Source: Clostridia bacterium
Lineage (GTDB): Bacteria > Bacillota > Clostridia > Oscillospirales > Acutalibacteraceae
Direction: 5' to 3'
NCBI GenBank assembly: GCA_017409475.1
Contig: JAFQSP010000010.1
Location: forward strand, 49,695 to 113,694
DNA length: 64,000 nucleotides
Of the stretch, positions 24,939-32,999 are shown one piece after another. Position numbers and translations under genes: made by a program. Position 1 is the stretch's first letter; every line of letters starts with the position of its first letter. The notes under the pieces are model-generated. The model was not told the origin of the DNA. It ran no database searches and saw only the letters and a list, made by a program, of their open reading frames with translations.

Positions 24939-25511
24939 ATGACCAAGAATATTATGATTGTCGGCGTTGGCGGTCAGGGAACCCTTCTCGCCAGCCGAAT
25001 TCTCGGAAATACAGCTATTAGCGAGGGCTATGACGTAAAGGTGTCGGAGGTTCATGGAATGAGCCAACGAGGAGGCAGCGTTGTAACCTATGTAAAATAT
25101 GGCGAAGAAGTATTCTCACCCATAATTGATAAGGGTGAAGCCGATATTATCCTGGCATTCGAAAGATTAGAGGCGCTGAGAGCTCTCCCGTATCTCAAAA
25201 AAGGCGGCAAAATTATTTTAAACGACCGCGCAATTTCGCCCATGCCGGTTATTACAGGTGCCGCCGAATATCCCGAAAATATTATTCCGTTTTTATCCGA
25301 AAAGGCTGATGTAACAGCTCTTGACGCACTTGAGCTTAGTATGGAAGCCGGCTCATCAAAGGCGGTAAACGTTGTTTTAATCGGTGTTTTGGCTGCAACT
25401 ATGGACATTGAAAAGGAAGTATGGAAAAAGGTAATCGCCGAAACCGTACCGCAAAAATTCCTTGATCTTAACCTTAAAGCGTTTGAACTCGGATATAATT
25501 TCAAGGGATAA
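24939..25511 (+). CDS. iorB: Indolepyruvate:ferredoxin oxidoreductase, beta subunit
   Basis: The 190-residue gamma-type domain of the 2-oxoacid:ferredoxin oxidoreductases, separate here as in other IorAB enzymes. GVGGQGTLLASRILG at the N-terminus and EVHGMSQRGGSVVTYVKYG are the family signatures for CoA-side binding. ATG 24939 is 8 bases behind AAGGAGGA, itself inside the end of iorA. Tight spacing to iorA fits equal amounts of both subunits. Activity needs a ferredoxin encoded elsewhere. Confidence 0.95.
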   Translation: MTKNIMIVGVGGQGTLLASRILGNTAISEGYDVKVSEVHGMSQRGGSVVTYVKYGEEVFSPIIDKGEADIILAFERLEALRALPYLKKGGKIILNDRAISPMPVITGAAEYPENIIPFLSEKADVTALDALELSMEAGSSKAVNVVLIGVLAATMDIEKEVWKKVIAETVPQKFLDLNLKAFELGYNFKG

Positions 25512-25529
25512 AAAAAGGAGCTAATATCA

Positions 25530-26207
25530 ATGAAAATTGAAAAAAGCAAAAAGATACTTGTCATCGGATACATATTATTTTCAATTCTTTCCTTTGCGCT
25601 TGTTTTAATCATTCCGCCGAGCCGCGAAGTGTTCAAAACTCTTTCATCCGAGCATCCGTTTATAATGGGCTTTGTGAAGTTTGCTCTGCTTGCAACGGCA
25701 GGTGAGCTTATCGCAGGATATATCGCAACAGGAAAGCCCACCGTTCCTGTAAAGATTATTTGGCGCTTTGTTATCTGGGGCTTTATCGGAGTATGGATTA
25801 CCTTTATGATGACAGTTTATAAAACCGCAGTTGTCAGCTTAATGGGTAGCGGAGTTCTTCCTGGCGGAGAAAATGCGCTGTTACGCGCATTTTATATCAG
25901 CGCAATAATGAATACTTCGTTTGGCCCGACCTTTATGGCTCTTCATAAATGTAGCGATAAGTGGCTCGATCTTCGTGCTAACGGCGAAAAGGCATCTATA
26001 AAGGCGATTATGACGGGTATCGACTGGTCGGCATTTGCAGGCTTCACAATTTTAAAGACGGTACCGCTCTTTTGGATACCGGCGCATACCGTCACATTCC
26101 TTTTGCCGAGCGAATATCAGGTAATGATGGCGGCTGCTCTTTCGGTAGCGCTTGGAATTATTCTCAGCTTTGGCAACCGTAAAAAATCAGTAGGGGAGGG
26201 CAAATAA
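25530..26207 (+). CDS. Multi-pass membrane protein of unknown function
   Basis: 225 residues with about five hydrophobic segments: near 9-30, 47-68, 78-107, 170-192 and 195-215. A short central segment (SAIMNTSFGPTFMALHKCSD) faintly recalls the Mpv17/PMP22 family signature, but I would not assign it. No catalytic motif or signal peptidase site. It lies between iorB (18 bases upstream) and a phenylacetate-CoA ligase (1 base downstream), so it is surely co-transcribed with them. Uptake or export of aryl acids is a reasonable guess but has no direct support. Confidence 0.7.
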   Translation: MKIEKSKKILVIGYILFSILSFALVLIIPPSREVFKTLSSEHPFIMGFVKFALLATAGELIAGYIATGKPTVPVKIIWRFVIWGFIGVWITFMMTVYKTAVVSLMGSGVLPGGENALLRAFYISAIMNTSFGPTFMALHKCSDKWLDLRANGEKASIKAIMTGIDWSAFAGFTILKTVPLFWIPAHTVTFLLPSEYQVMMAAALSVALGIILSFGNRKKSVGEGK

Positions 26208-26208
26208 A

Positions 26209-27513
26209 ATGCCAATCAGACATCCTGAAATTGAAAAAATGCCACGCGAGGAGCTAAAAAAGCTTCAAAGTGAGCGTCTTTGCTGGCAGGTGAAAAGAAT
26301 GTACGAAAACGTAGAATGTTTTCGTAAAAGAATGGACGAAAAGGGGCTCACCCCCGACGATGTAAAAGGCGTAGAGGACCTCTACAAACTGCCCTTTGCA
26401 TACAAGCAGGATTTGCGCGATTATTATCCTTACGGACTTTTTGCAACTCCGCTTGAAGAAATAAGACGAGTTCACGCATCAAGCGGTACGACCGGAAAGC
26501 GTATAGTCGTCGGCTATACCGAAAATGACCTCGATATGTGGGGTGAATGCGTAGCCCGAATGATAACCGGTCTCGGCATTAACGAGGAGGACATATTCCA
26601 GGTGTCCTTCGGCTACGGCTTGTTTACGGGCGGCTTTGGACTTCACGCAGGAGCCGAAAAGGCAGGAGCTACCGTTATTCCGATTTCGTCGGGAAACACC
26701 GCCCTTCAAATTCAGACAATGATTGACTTTAAGGCAACAGCAATCTGCTGTACGCCGTCTTATGCCATGTATATCGGCGAAGAAATCGAGCGCATGGGCG
26801 TAAAGGATCAGCTTTCGTTAAAGGTTGGTATCTTCGGTGCTGAACCTTGGAGTGAGCAGATGCGCAGCGAAATCGAGCAAAAGCTCGGTATAAAGGCATA
26901 TGATATTTACGGTCTGTCCGAAATCCTCGGGCCCGGTGTCTCCTGCGAATGTGAGTACCAGTGCGGAATGCATATCTGGGAGGACAATTTCATTGCTGAA
27001 ATCATCGACCCCGATACAGGCGAAGTTCTCCCCGAGGGAAGCACAGGTGAGCTCGTATTCACTACAATTTCAAAGGAAGGCTTCCCCGTAATTCGCTATC
27101 GTACACGTGATATTTGCTCGCTTAATTATGAGCCGTGTAAGTGCGGCAGAACCCATATCAGAATGAACAAGCCCAGCGGTAGAAGCGACGATATGCTTAT
27201 TATCCGTGGTGTAAACGTATTCCCGTCACAGATTGAGGAGGTTCTCCTCGACGTAAATAACGGCGAAATCACCCCGAATTATCTTATAAAAATCGACCGC
27301 GTAAACAATACTGATACTTTCGACCTCGACGTTGAAATGAGCGAAACCATGTTTACCGACGACCTAAAGAGCATCGCAAAGACGGAAAAATTCATCACTG
27401 AAAAGCTCCGATCAACCCTTGGCCTCGGAGTAAAGGTTCATCTTGTTAACCCAAAAAGTATTACCCGCAGTGAAGGCAAGGCAAAGCGTGTAATCGACCT
27501 GCGTAAGCTGTAA
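26209..27513 (+). CDS. paaK: Phenylacetate-CoA ligase family protein
   Basis: AMP-forming ligase of the PaaK branch, which converts phenylacetate and related aryl acids to CoA thioesters. Typical segments: PFAYKQDLRDYYPYGLFA, the P-loop HASSGTTGKRIVVGYTENDL, IFGAEPWSEQMR, YGLSEILGPGVS, RYRTRDI, and the C-terminal PSGRSDDMLIIRGVNVFPSQ. The Cys cluster CEPC-like NYEPCKCGRTH is also usual in PaaK. 434 residues is normal. ATG 26209 starts one base after the preceding stop, with GGGGAGGG as SD. Next to iorAB it would interconvert aryl-acetate and aryl-acetyl-CoA; direction cannot be read from sequence. Confidence 0.92.
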   Translation: MPIRHPEIEKMPREELKKLQSERLCWQVKRMYENVECFRKRMDEKGLTPDDVKGVEDLYKLPFAYKQDLRDYYPYGLFATPLEEIRRVHASSGTTGKRIVVGYTENDLDMWGECVARMITGLGINEEDIFQVSFGYGLFTGGFGLHAGAEKAGATVIPISSGNTALQIQTMIDFKATAICCTPSYAMYIGEEIERMGVKDQLSLKVGIFGAEPWSEQMRSEIEQKLGIKAYDIYGLSEILGPGVSCECEYQCGMHIWEDNFIAEIIDPDTGEVLPEGSTGELVFTTISKEGFPVIRYRTRDICSLNYEPCKCGRTHIRMNKPSGRSDDMLIIRGVNVFPSQIEEVLLDVNNGEITPNYLIKIDRVNNTDTFDLDVEMSETMFTDDLKSIAKTEKFITEKLRSTLGLGVKVHLVNPKSITRSEGKAKRVIDLRKL

Positions 27514-27538
27514 TTAAGAAAGGGAGGCGTATTTTTTA

Positions 27539-27973
27539 ATGTTAGTGAAACAGATTTCGGTATTTATTGAAAATAAAAAGGGAAGATTGGTTGAAATTGC
27601 CGATATTCTCGCAAAAAATGAGATTGATATTTCCGCTTTATCACTGGCCGATACTGATGAATATGGCGTTCTCCGAATGATAGTAAGCGATCCGCATAAG
27701 GCGAAGGAGGTTTTGCTTGAAACAGGCGTTGTAGGAAAGGTTACCGAAACGCTTGCCGTAGCTATTGATGACCGACCGGGTGGATTTGCCGAGGCGCTTC
27801 ACATCCTCACCGATAACGAGATTGAAATAAAATATATGTACGCATGTGTTTCACATCATACGGGAAAGGCTATTATGATTCTCAGCGTAGATGACCCTGC
27901 CGTAGCCGATGCTCTTATCGCAAGTACAAAATCGGGTGACGTCAGCCCTGCAGAAATCTATCGCATGAACTGA
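27539..27973 (+). CDS. Tandem ACT-domain protein
   Basis: 144 residues made of two ACT domains (about 1-68 and 70-144), small ligand-binding modules that often sense amino acids. The first shows FIENKKGRLVEIADILAKN; the second shows AIDDRPGGFAEALHILTDNE, both with the Gly-rich turn used for amino-acid binding. No enzyme domain is attached. Such free-standing double-ACT proteins are regularly found beside PaaK-type ligases in anaerobes and archaea. It may report aromatic or branched amino-acid levels to the enzymes of this operon; this role is inferred. SD is GGGAGG. Confidence 0.85.
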   Translation: MLVKQISVFIENKKGRLVEIADILAKNEIDISALSLADTDEYGVLRMIVSDPHKAKEVLLETGVVGKVTETLAVAIDDRPGGFAEALHILTDNEIEIKYMYACVSHHTGKAIMILSVDDPAVADALIASTKSGDVSPAEIYRMN

Positions 27974-27990
27974 AATTAAGGAGAATATCT

Positions 27991-29175
27991 ATGGATTTTC
28001 ATTTTTCCGACCGAGTAAGCTCATTGAAGGGCTCGGCAATAAGAGAAATTTTTAAATTTGCGGGTAACCCGAATGTCATTTCACTCGCAGGCGGAAACCC
28101 CGCACCCGAAACTTTTCCCAGCGAGGAATTGGCTGTAATAGCAAAAGATTTGCTCGAAAATCAACCTGTTTTATCCCTCCAATACGGCATAACCGAGGGC
28201 TATGCGCCACTTCGTGAGCAGGTAAAGGCTCGGCTTGCCGAAAAGGAAGGCATTGACGTTGAAAATAACGATGTTATGATTGTTTCGGGCGGTCAGCAGG
28301 GAATCGACCTTACGACAAAGATTTTTGTTAACGAGGGAGATACCGTAATAGTTGAGGAACCGAGCTTTATCGGTGCTCTTAATGCATTCCGTTCATATAA
28401 TGCCAATTTGGCAGGAGTGCCGATGGATAACGACGGAATGGACATCGAAGCGCTTGAAAGGACAATCAAGGCGAATAAAAACGTAAAGATTATTTACACC
28501 ATTCCTACATTTCAGAATCCGTCAGGAATTACAATGACGGCCGAGCGCCGTCACGCTCTTTACGAGGTAGCAAGAAAGTATGATTTAATTATAATCGAGG
28601 ATAATCCCTATGGCGAGCTTAGCTTTACGGGTGAGCATCATAATACGATTAAATCGTTCGATACCGACGGACGAGTTATCTACTGCGGCTCATTTTCAAA
28701 GGTTCTTGCACCGGGACTTCGTGTAGGCTTTATGTGCGCAGCTCCTGAAATAATCGCAAAGGCTGCTGTCGCAAAGCAGACCTCCGACGTTCATACGCCA
28801 ATGCTTACACAGCTTTTGGCAAGCGAATTTTTAAAGAGATATGACATCGACACCCTTGTTGAAAAGGCACGTGCCCTTTATAGTGACAAGTGCAAAACAA
28901 TGCTCGATGCGATTGATAAGTATTTTCCGAAAGAGGTTACTCATACAGTCCCCACAGGCGGATTATTTATTTGGGTAAATCTGCCCGAAAAGTATGATTC
29001 ATTTGAATTGTCAAAGAAATGCGCTGAAAAAAACGTTGTTTATGTCCCCGGCAATACCTTTATGGTCGATATGAATAAAAAGTGCTCGTCACTTCGTCTC
29101 AATTATTCGACCATGTCAAACGAAAAAATCGTCGAGGGAATAAAAATCCTCGGTGAAATTTTCTCCGAACTTTAA
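27991..29175 (+). CDS. PLP-dependent aminotransferase (class I/II, aromatic/2-aminoadipate type)
   Basis: Fold-type I aminotransferase of 394 residues. Recognisable segments: ISLAGGNPAPETFP, LQYGITEGYAPLREQ, VSGGQQGIDLTTKIF, IPTFQNPSGITM, EDNPYGEL and the PLP lysine in GSFSKVLAPGLRVGF. These fit the MocR-like/LysN/KAT subgroup that often uses aromatic amino acids and 2-aminoadipate. As last gene of the ior operon it would link amino acids to the 2-oxoacids used by IorAB. Terminator follows 15 bases after the stop. Substrate range cannot be set from sequence. Confidence 0.92.
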   Translation: MDFHFSDRVSSLKGSAIREIFKFAGNPNVISLAGGNPAPETFPSEELAVIAKDLLENQPVLSLQYGITEGYAPLREQVKARLAEKEGIDVENNDVMIVSGGQQGIDLTTKIFVNEGDTVIVEEPSFIGALNAFRSYNANLAGVPMDNDGMDIEALERTIKANKNVKIIYTIPTFQNPSGITMTAERRHALYEVARKYDLIIIEDNPYGELSFTGEHHNTIKSFDTDGRVIYCGSFSKVLAPGLRVGFMCAAPEIIAKAAVAKQTSDVHTPMLTQLLASEFLKRYDIDTLVEKARALYSDKCKTMLDAIDKYFPKEVTHTVPTGGLFIWVNLPEKYDSFELSKKCAEKNVVYVPGNTFMVDMNKKCSSLRLNYSTMSNEKIVEGIKILGEIFSEL

Positions 29176-29190
29176 TTGAATATAATGAAA

Positions 29191-29233
29191 AAGGCACATC
29201 TTCAACAAAATGAAGATGTGCCTTAATTTTTTT
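29191..29233. terminator. Bidirectional terminator between aminotransferase and ABC exporter
   Basis: AAGGCACATCTTCA (29191-29204) pairs with TGAAGATGTGCCTT (29211-29224), loop ACAAAA, followed by eight T on the plus strand. The minus strand reads into five T, so it may serve both converging operons. Confidence 0.9.
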
Positions 29234-29236
29234 TGC

Positions 29237-31126
29237 TTATTCAAGCTCGAATGCGCCTGTATAAAGGTTGTAATACTTGCCCTTTTGAGCAATCAGGTCG
29301 TCGTGGTTTCCACGCTCGATAATTCGCCCTTCTTCAAGAACGATGATAACGTCGGAATTTTTAACGGTAGAAAGTCGATGAGCAATAACGAATACCGTTC
29401 GGCCCTTCATGAGAGCATCCATACCCTTTTGAACAATGCTTTCGGTTCGTGTATCGATGGAGGAGGTCGCCTCGTCGAGAATCATAACCGGTGGGTCGGC
29501 AACTGCCGCTCTTGCAATTGAAAGCAGCTGACGCTGACCTTGCGAAAGGTTGGAGCCGTTTTCCGAAAGCATGGTATCGTATCCATTCGGCAATCGGGTG
29601 ATAAAATCGTCTGCACCTGCGAGCTTTGCTGCTGCGATACATTCATCGTCATTAGCCGTTAGATTACCGTAGCGGATATTTTCCATAACCGTGCCCGTAA
29701 AGAGATTTGTGTCCTGCAATACAATACCAAGCGCACGTCGAAGGTCACTTTTCCTAATCTTGTTGATGTTTATTCCATCGTAGCGAATCTTTCCGTCGGC
29801 AATGTCGTAGAATCGGTTTAAAAGATTGGTGACTGTCGTTTTTCCGGCACCCGTAGCGCCAACAAAGGCGACCTTTTGACCGGGCTTAGCGTAAAGCGAA
29901 ATGTTTTTGAGAACGATTTTTTCTTCTGTGTAGCCGAAATCAACGTCAAAAAGACGAACGTCGCCCGTAAGCTTTGTGTAGGTTATGGAGCCGTCGGCCT
30001 GGTGAATATGCTTCCATGCCCAAATTCCTGTTTTTTCATTGCATTCGGTGAGAGTGCCGTTTTCTTCCTTTGCGTTGACAAGGGTAACATAGCCGCTATC
30101 CTGCTCAGGCTCTTCGTCCATGATGTCAAAAATTCGCTGTGTTCCCGCAATTCCCATTACAATCGCGTTTACCTGATGCGAAACCTGATTGATGTTTCCG
30201 GTGAATTGCTTTGTCATATTAAGGAAAGGGACAACAATGCTAATACCGATTCCAAGTCCCGAAATGCTTAAATTCGGCACGTTGTATATCATAAGAATAC
30301 CGCCGCATACCGCAACTATAACATAAAGCACGTTTCCGATATTATTGAGAATGGGACCGAGAATATTTGCATATTTATTAGCCTTTTGAGCGTCTCTGAA
30401 AAGCTGCTCGTTCAGCTTGTCAAAGTCGGCAATGCTTTCGTTTTCGTGGCAAAAAACCTTTACAACCTTTTGTCCGTTCATCATCTCTTCGGCGAAGCCC
30501 TCTACCTTACCGAGTGCGGTCTGTTGACGGAAAAAGAATTTTGCCGAGCCGCCGCCAACCTTTTTTATAACTAATGACATTACTATAACGCCAACAGTCA
30601 GCACAAGCGTCAGCCAAACGCAATAGTATAGCATAATGCTGTAAACCGTGATTACCGAAACCGACGACATTATGAGCTGAGGAAAGCTCTGTGAAATCAT
30701 TTGGCGCAGGGTATCAATATCGTTTGTGTAATGGCTCATTATGTCGCCGTGATTGTTGGTGTCAAAGTACTTGATTGGCAGCCTTTCCATCTTTGAAAAC
30801 ATTTCTTTGCGCATTTTATTGAGAATGCCCTGGGTTATAATCGCCATCAGCTGATTATAAATAATGTTTGCCAAAAGAGAAAGAAGATAAAAAATAACGA
30901 GAATAAAAACGTATTTAAAAATTTTTCCGCTAACCGAGTCCCAGTTGCCCGACGCCCAGCTTTTTTCAACGGCAGCAATTACATTCTGCATAAAAATAGC
31001 GGGTACCGAGCTTACTGCCGCGCTGAAAAGAATACATGCGAGCGTAATAGGCAGCATTACGGGATAGTAGCCAAATATAGTTTTTATGAGACGGCGAATG
31101 ATGCCCTTGTTTGCTTTATTCTTCAT
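29237..31126 (-). CDS. ABC exporter half-transporter, catalytic partner
   Basis: Six-helix type IV membrane domain (about 1-340) joined to an ATPase domain (about 385-629). Walker A GATGAGKTT, signature LSQGQRQ, Walker B MILDEATSSID with the catalytic Glu, and switch His in IAHRLSTV are intact. An insertion of about 40 residues before the ATPase (GIWAWKHIHQADG) is common in this subtype. ATG 31126, preceded by AGGTGG, overlaps the stop of the upstream half by 11 bases. Pairing with the degenerate upstream half gives a heterodimeric exporter of the BmrCD/TM287-288 kind; substrate unknown (drug, peptide or lipid). Confidence 0.92.
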   Translation of the reverse strand: MKNKANKGIIRRLIKTIFGYYPVMLPITLACILFSAAVSSVPAIFMQNVIAAVEKSWASGNWDSVSGKIFKYVFILVIFYLLSLLANIIYNQLMAIITQGILNKMRKEMFSKMERLPIKYFDTNNHGDIMSHYTNDIDTLRQMISQSFPQLIMSSVSVITVYSIMLYYCVWLTLVLTVGVIVMSLVIKKVGGGSAKFFFRQQTALGKVEGFAEEMMNGQKVVKVFCHENESIADFDKLNEQLFRDAQKANKYANILGPILNNIGNVLYVIVAVCGGILMIYNVPNLSISGLGIGISIVVPFLNMTKQFTGNINQVSHQVNAIVMGIAGTQRIFDIMDEEPEQDSGYVTLVNAKEENGTLTECNEKTGIWAWKHIHQADGSITYTKLTGDVRLFDVDFGYTEEKIVLKNISLYAKPGQKVAFVGATGAGKTTVTNLLNRFYDIADGKIRYDGININKIRKSDLRRALGIVLQDTNLFTGTVMENIRYGNLTANDDECIAAAKLAGADDFITRLPNGYDTMLSENGSNLSQGQRQLLSIARAAVADPPVMILDEATSSIDTRTESIVQKGMDALMKGRTVFVIAHRLSTVKNSDVIIVLEEGRIIERGNHDDLIAQKGKYYNLYTGAFELE

Positions 31127-32861
31127 CTTCGCCACCTGCCTTATTCTGCGAAATGTATATTTCGCGATAAATTTCGCTGCTTTCAAGCAGTTCGCTGTGA
31201 TTGCCTATGGCGCTGATTTTTCCGCCGTCCATGATAATAATTCTGTCGGCGTCTTCAACCGAGGCAATTCTCTGCGCTATAATAATTTTTGTCGTTTCGG
31301 GAATATATTCGCGAAAAGCCTTTCTGATTTTTGCGTCGGTTTTTGTGTCAACGGCGCTTGTCGAATCGTCTAAAATGAGAATTTTCGGCTTTTTGAGAAG
31401 TGCCCTCGCTATGCAAAGGCGCTGCTTTTGACCGCCTGAAAGGTTACTTCCGCCCTGCTCAACATAGGTATCATATCTGTCGGGAAAACGGTCTATAAAC
31501 TCGTCGGCGCAGGCAAGCTTGCACGCAGCCATCATTTCTTCATCGGTTGCGTTTTTGTTACCCCAGCGGAGATTTTCCTTTATAGTGCCCGAAAACAGTA
31601 CGTTTTTCTGTAATACAACTGCGACCTGATTTCGAAGCGAGTTGAGGTCGTATTGCTTCACGTTTATTCCGCCAACGGTAACCTCACCCTCGGTTACGTC
31701 GTATAATCTGGGAATAAGCTGGATGAGGGACGATTTCGACGAGCCTGTCCCGCCGATAATTCCAATGGTTTCGCCCGATTTTATATGCAGCTCAATATCT
31801 GAAAGGGCATATTTTTTAGCCTTTTCGGAATATTTGAAGCTGACCGAGTTAAAATCAATCGAGCCGTCTTTTATCTCAAATACGGGGTTTTCAGGATCTT
31901 GAAGTGTGCTTTTTTCGTCAAGAACTTCGCAAATGCGCTTTGCTGACTCGATTGCAATTGTAATAGTGACAAAAACCATCGAAAGCATCATAAGGCTTGA
32001 CAGCATCATAAAACTGTATGTCAAAAGCGCCGACATTTGACCAACGTCGAGGTTAACCCCACGGCTTGATATAACCGTGTATGAGCCAAAAGAAAGCACA
32101 AAAATCATAACGCAGTAAAGACAAAATTGCATGATTGGACCGTTGAAGGCTAAAATGCGGTCAACCCTTGTAAATCCGTCACAAAGCTCATCCGATGCTA
32201 CGTTGAATTTCTTTTGCTCATAATCTTCACGTACAAATGATTTTACAACGCGGATTCCCTTTATATTTTCTTGAATGGATGCATTCACTTTATCGTATTT
32301 TTTAAATATTTTTCTAAAAATAGGTAAAGCCTTTATTCCGATTATTAAAAGCCCAACTGTAAGCACGGGAAGAACAAAGATAAATATCCATGCCATTTTT
32401 CCTCCCATGGTGAATGCCATAAAGAAGGCGAAAATGAGCATAAGAGGAGCTCGAATTGCGATTCGAATTATCATCATGAAGGATTCCTGAACCATCGTAA
32501 CGTCGGTGGTAAGGCGGGTTACAAGCGATGAAGTGAGAAACTTATCGATATTGCCGAACGAAAATTTTTGAACAGCGCAGTAGATGTCTCTTCGCAAATT
32601 TTTAGCTAATCCACAGGAGGCAGTAGCGCTTGTAAATCCCGCTATCGTGCCGAAGGTGAGGGAAAGCGACGCCATAATAATCAGTACGACACCGTACTTT
32701 ATTACGGTCGAAAAGTCGGCTCCGTTTTTTATTGAATTTACGAGGGTCGCTATTATAAACGGGATGATGCATTCGAGTACCACTTCGAGTGCAACCAGCA
32801 ACGGAGTGACAATTGACACCCATTTATATTCGCGAATGCTTTTTGCCAGTTTTTTTATCAT
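31116..32861 (-). CDS. ABC exporter half-transporter, degenerate ATP-site partner
   Basis: 581 residues, six membrane helices then an ATPase domain. Its own Walker B reads ILILDDSTSAVD, so the catalytic Glu is Asp, and the switch reads IIAQRIASV, so the His is Gln. Walker A is GGTGSSKSS and the signature LSGGQKQR is canonical. One weak and one active site are the hallmark of heterodimeric exporters, with the following gene as partner. It is the first gene of the unit, translationally coupled to the second. The ATG at 32861 follows AAGGA about 8 bases upstream. Confidence 0.92.
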   Translation of the reverse strand: MIKKLAKSIREYKWVSIVTPLLVALEVVLECIIPFIIATLVNSIKNGADFSTVIKYGVVLIIMASLSLTFGTIAGFTSATASCGLAKNLRRDIYCAVQKFSFGNIDKFLTSSLVTRLTTDVTMVQESFMMIIRIAIRAPLMLIFAFFMAFTMGGKMAWIFIFVLPVLTVGLLIIGIKALPIFRKIFKKYDKVNASIQENIKGIRVVKSFVREDYEQKKFNVASDELCDGFTRVDRILAFNGPIMQFCLYCVMIFVLSFGSYTVISSRGVNLDVGQMSALLTYSFMMLSSLMMLSMVFVTITIAIESAKRICEVLDEKSTLQDPENPVFEIKDGSIDFNSVSFKYSEKAKKYALSDIELHIKSGETIGIIGGTGSSKSSLIQLIPRLYDVTEGEVTVGGINVKQYDLNSLRNQVAVVLQKNVLFSGTIKENLRWGNKNATDEEMMAACKLACADEFIDRFPDRYDTYVEQGGSNLSGGQKQRLCIARALLKKPKILILDDSTSAVDTKTDAKIRKAFREYIPETTKIIIAQRIASVEDADRIIIMDGGKISAIGNHSELLESSEIYREIYISQNKAGGEDEE

Positions 32862-32923
32862 TTTTTATGTCCTTTCCTTGTCCTTAAAAAAGCGTAGCAA
32901 TCACTATTCTTATTAATCTTAAT

Positions 32924-32952
32924 ATTATATCACAGTACCTCCACCACTTCAA
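32924..32952 (-). promoter_or_regulatory. Sigma-A promoter of the ABC exporter
   Basis: On the minus strand TTGAAG (32952-32947), 17-base spacer, TATAAT (32929-32924), about 60 bases before the start codon at 32861. Confidence 0.7.
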
Positions 32953-32957
32953 GCAAA

Positions 32958-32994
32958 ACAAAAAAATAACGCCCTCAAAAAACGAGAGCGTTAT
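32958..32994 (-). terminator. Intrinsic terminator after the GH-D glycosidase gene
   Basis: On the minus strand ATAACGCTCTC (32994-32984) pairs with GAGGGCGTTAT (32976-32966), allowing one G-T pair, and is followed by a T-run. It separates the glycosidase from the exporter operon. Confidence 0.85.
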
Positions 32995-32999
32995 CCGAA

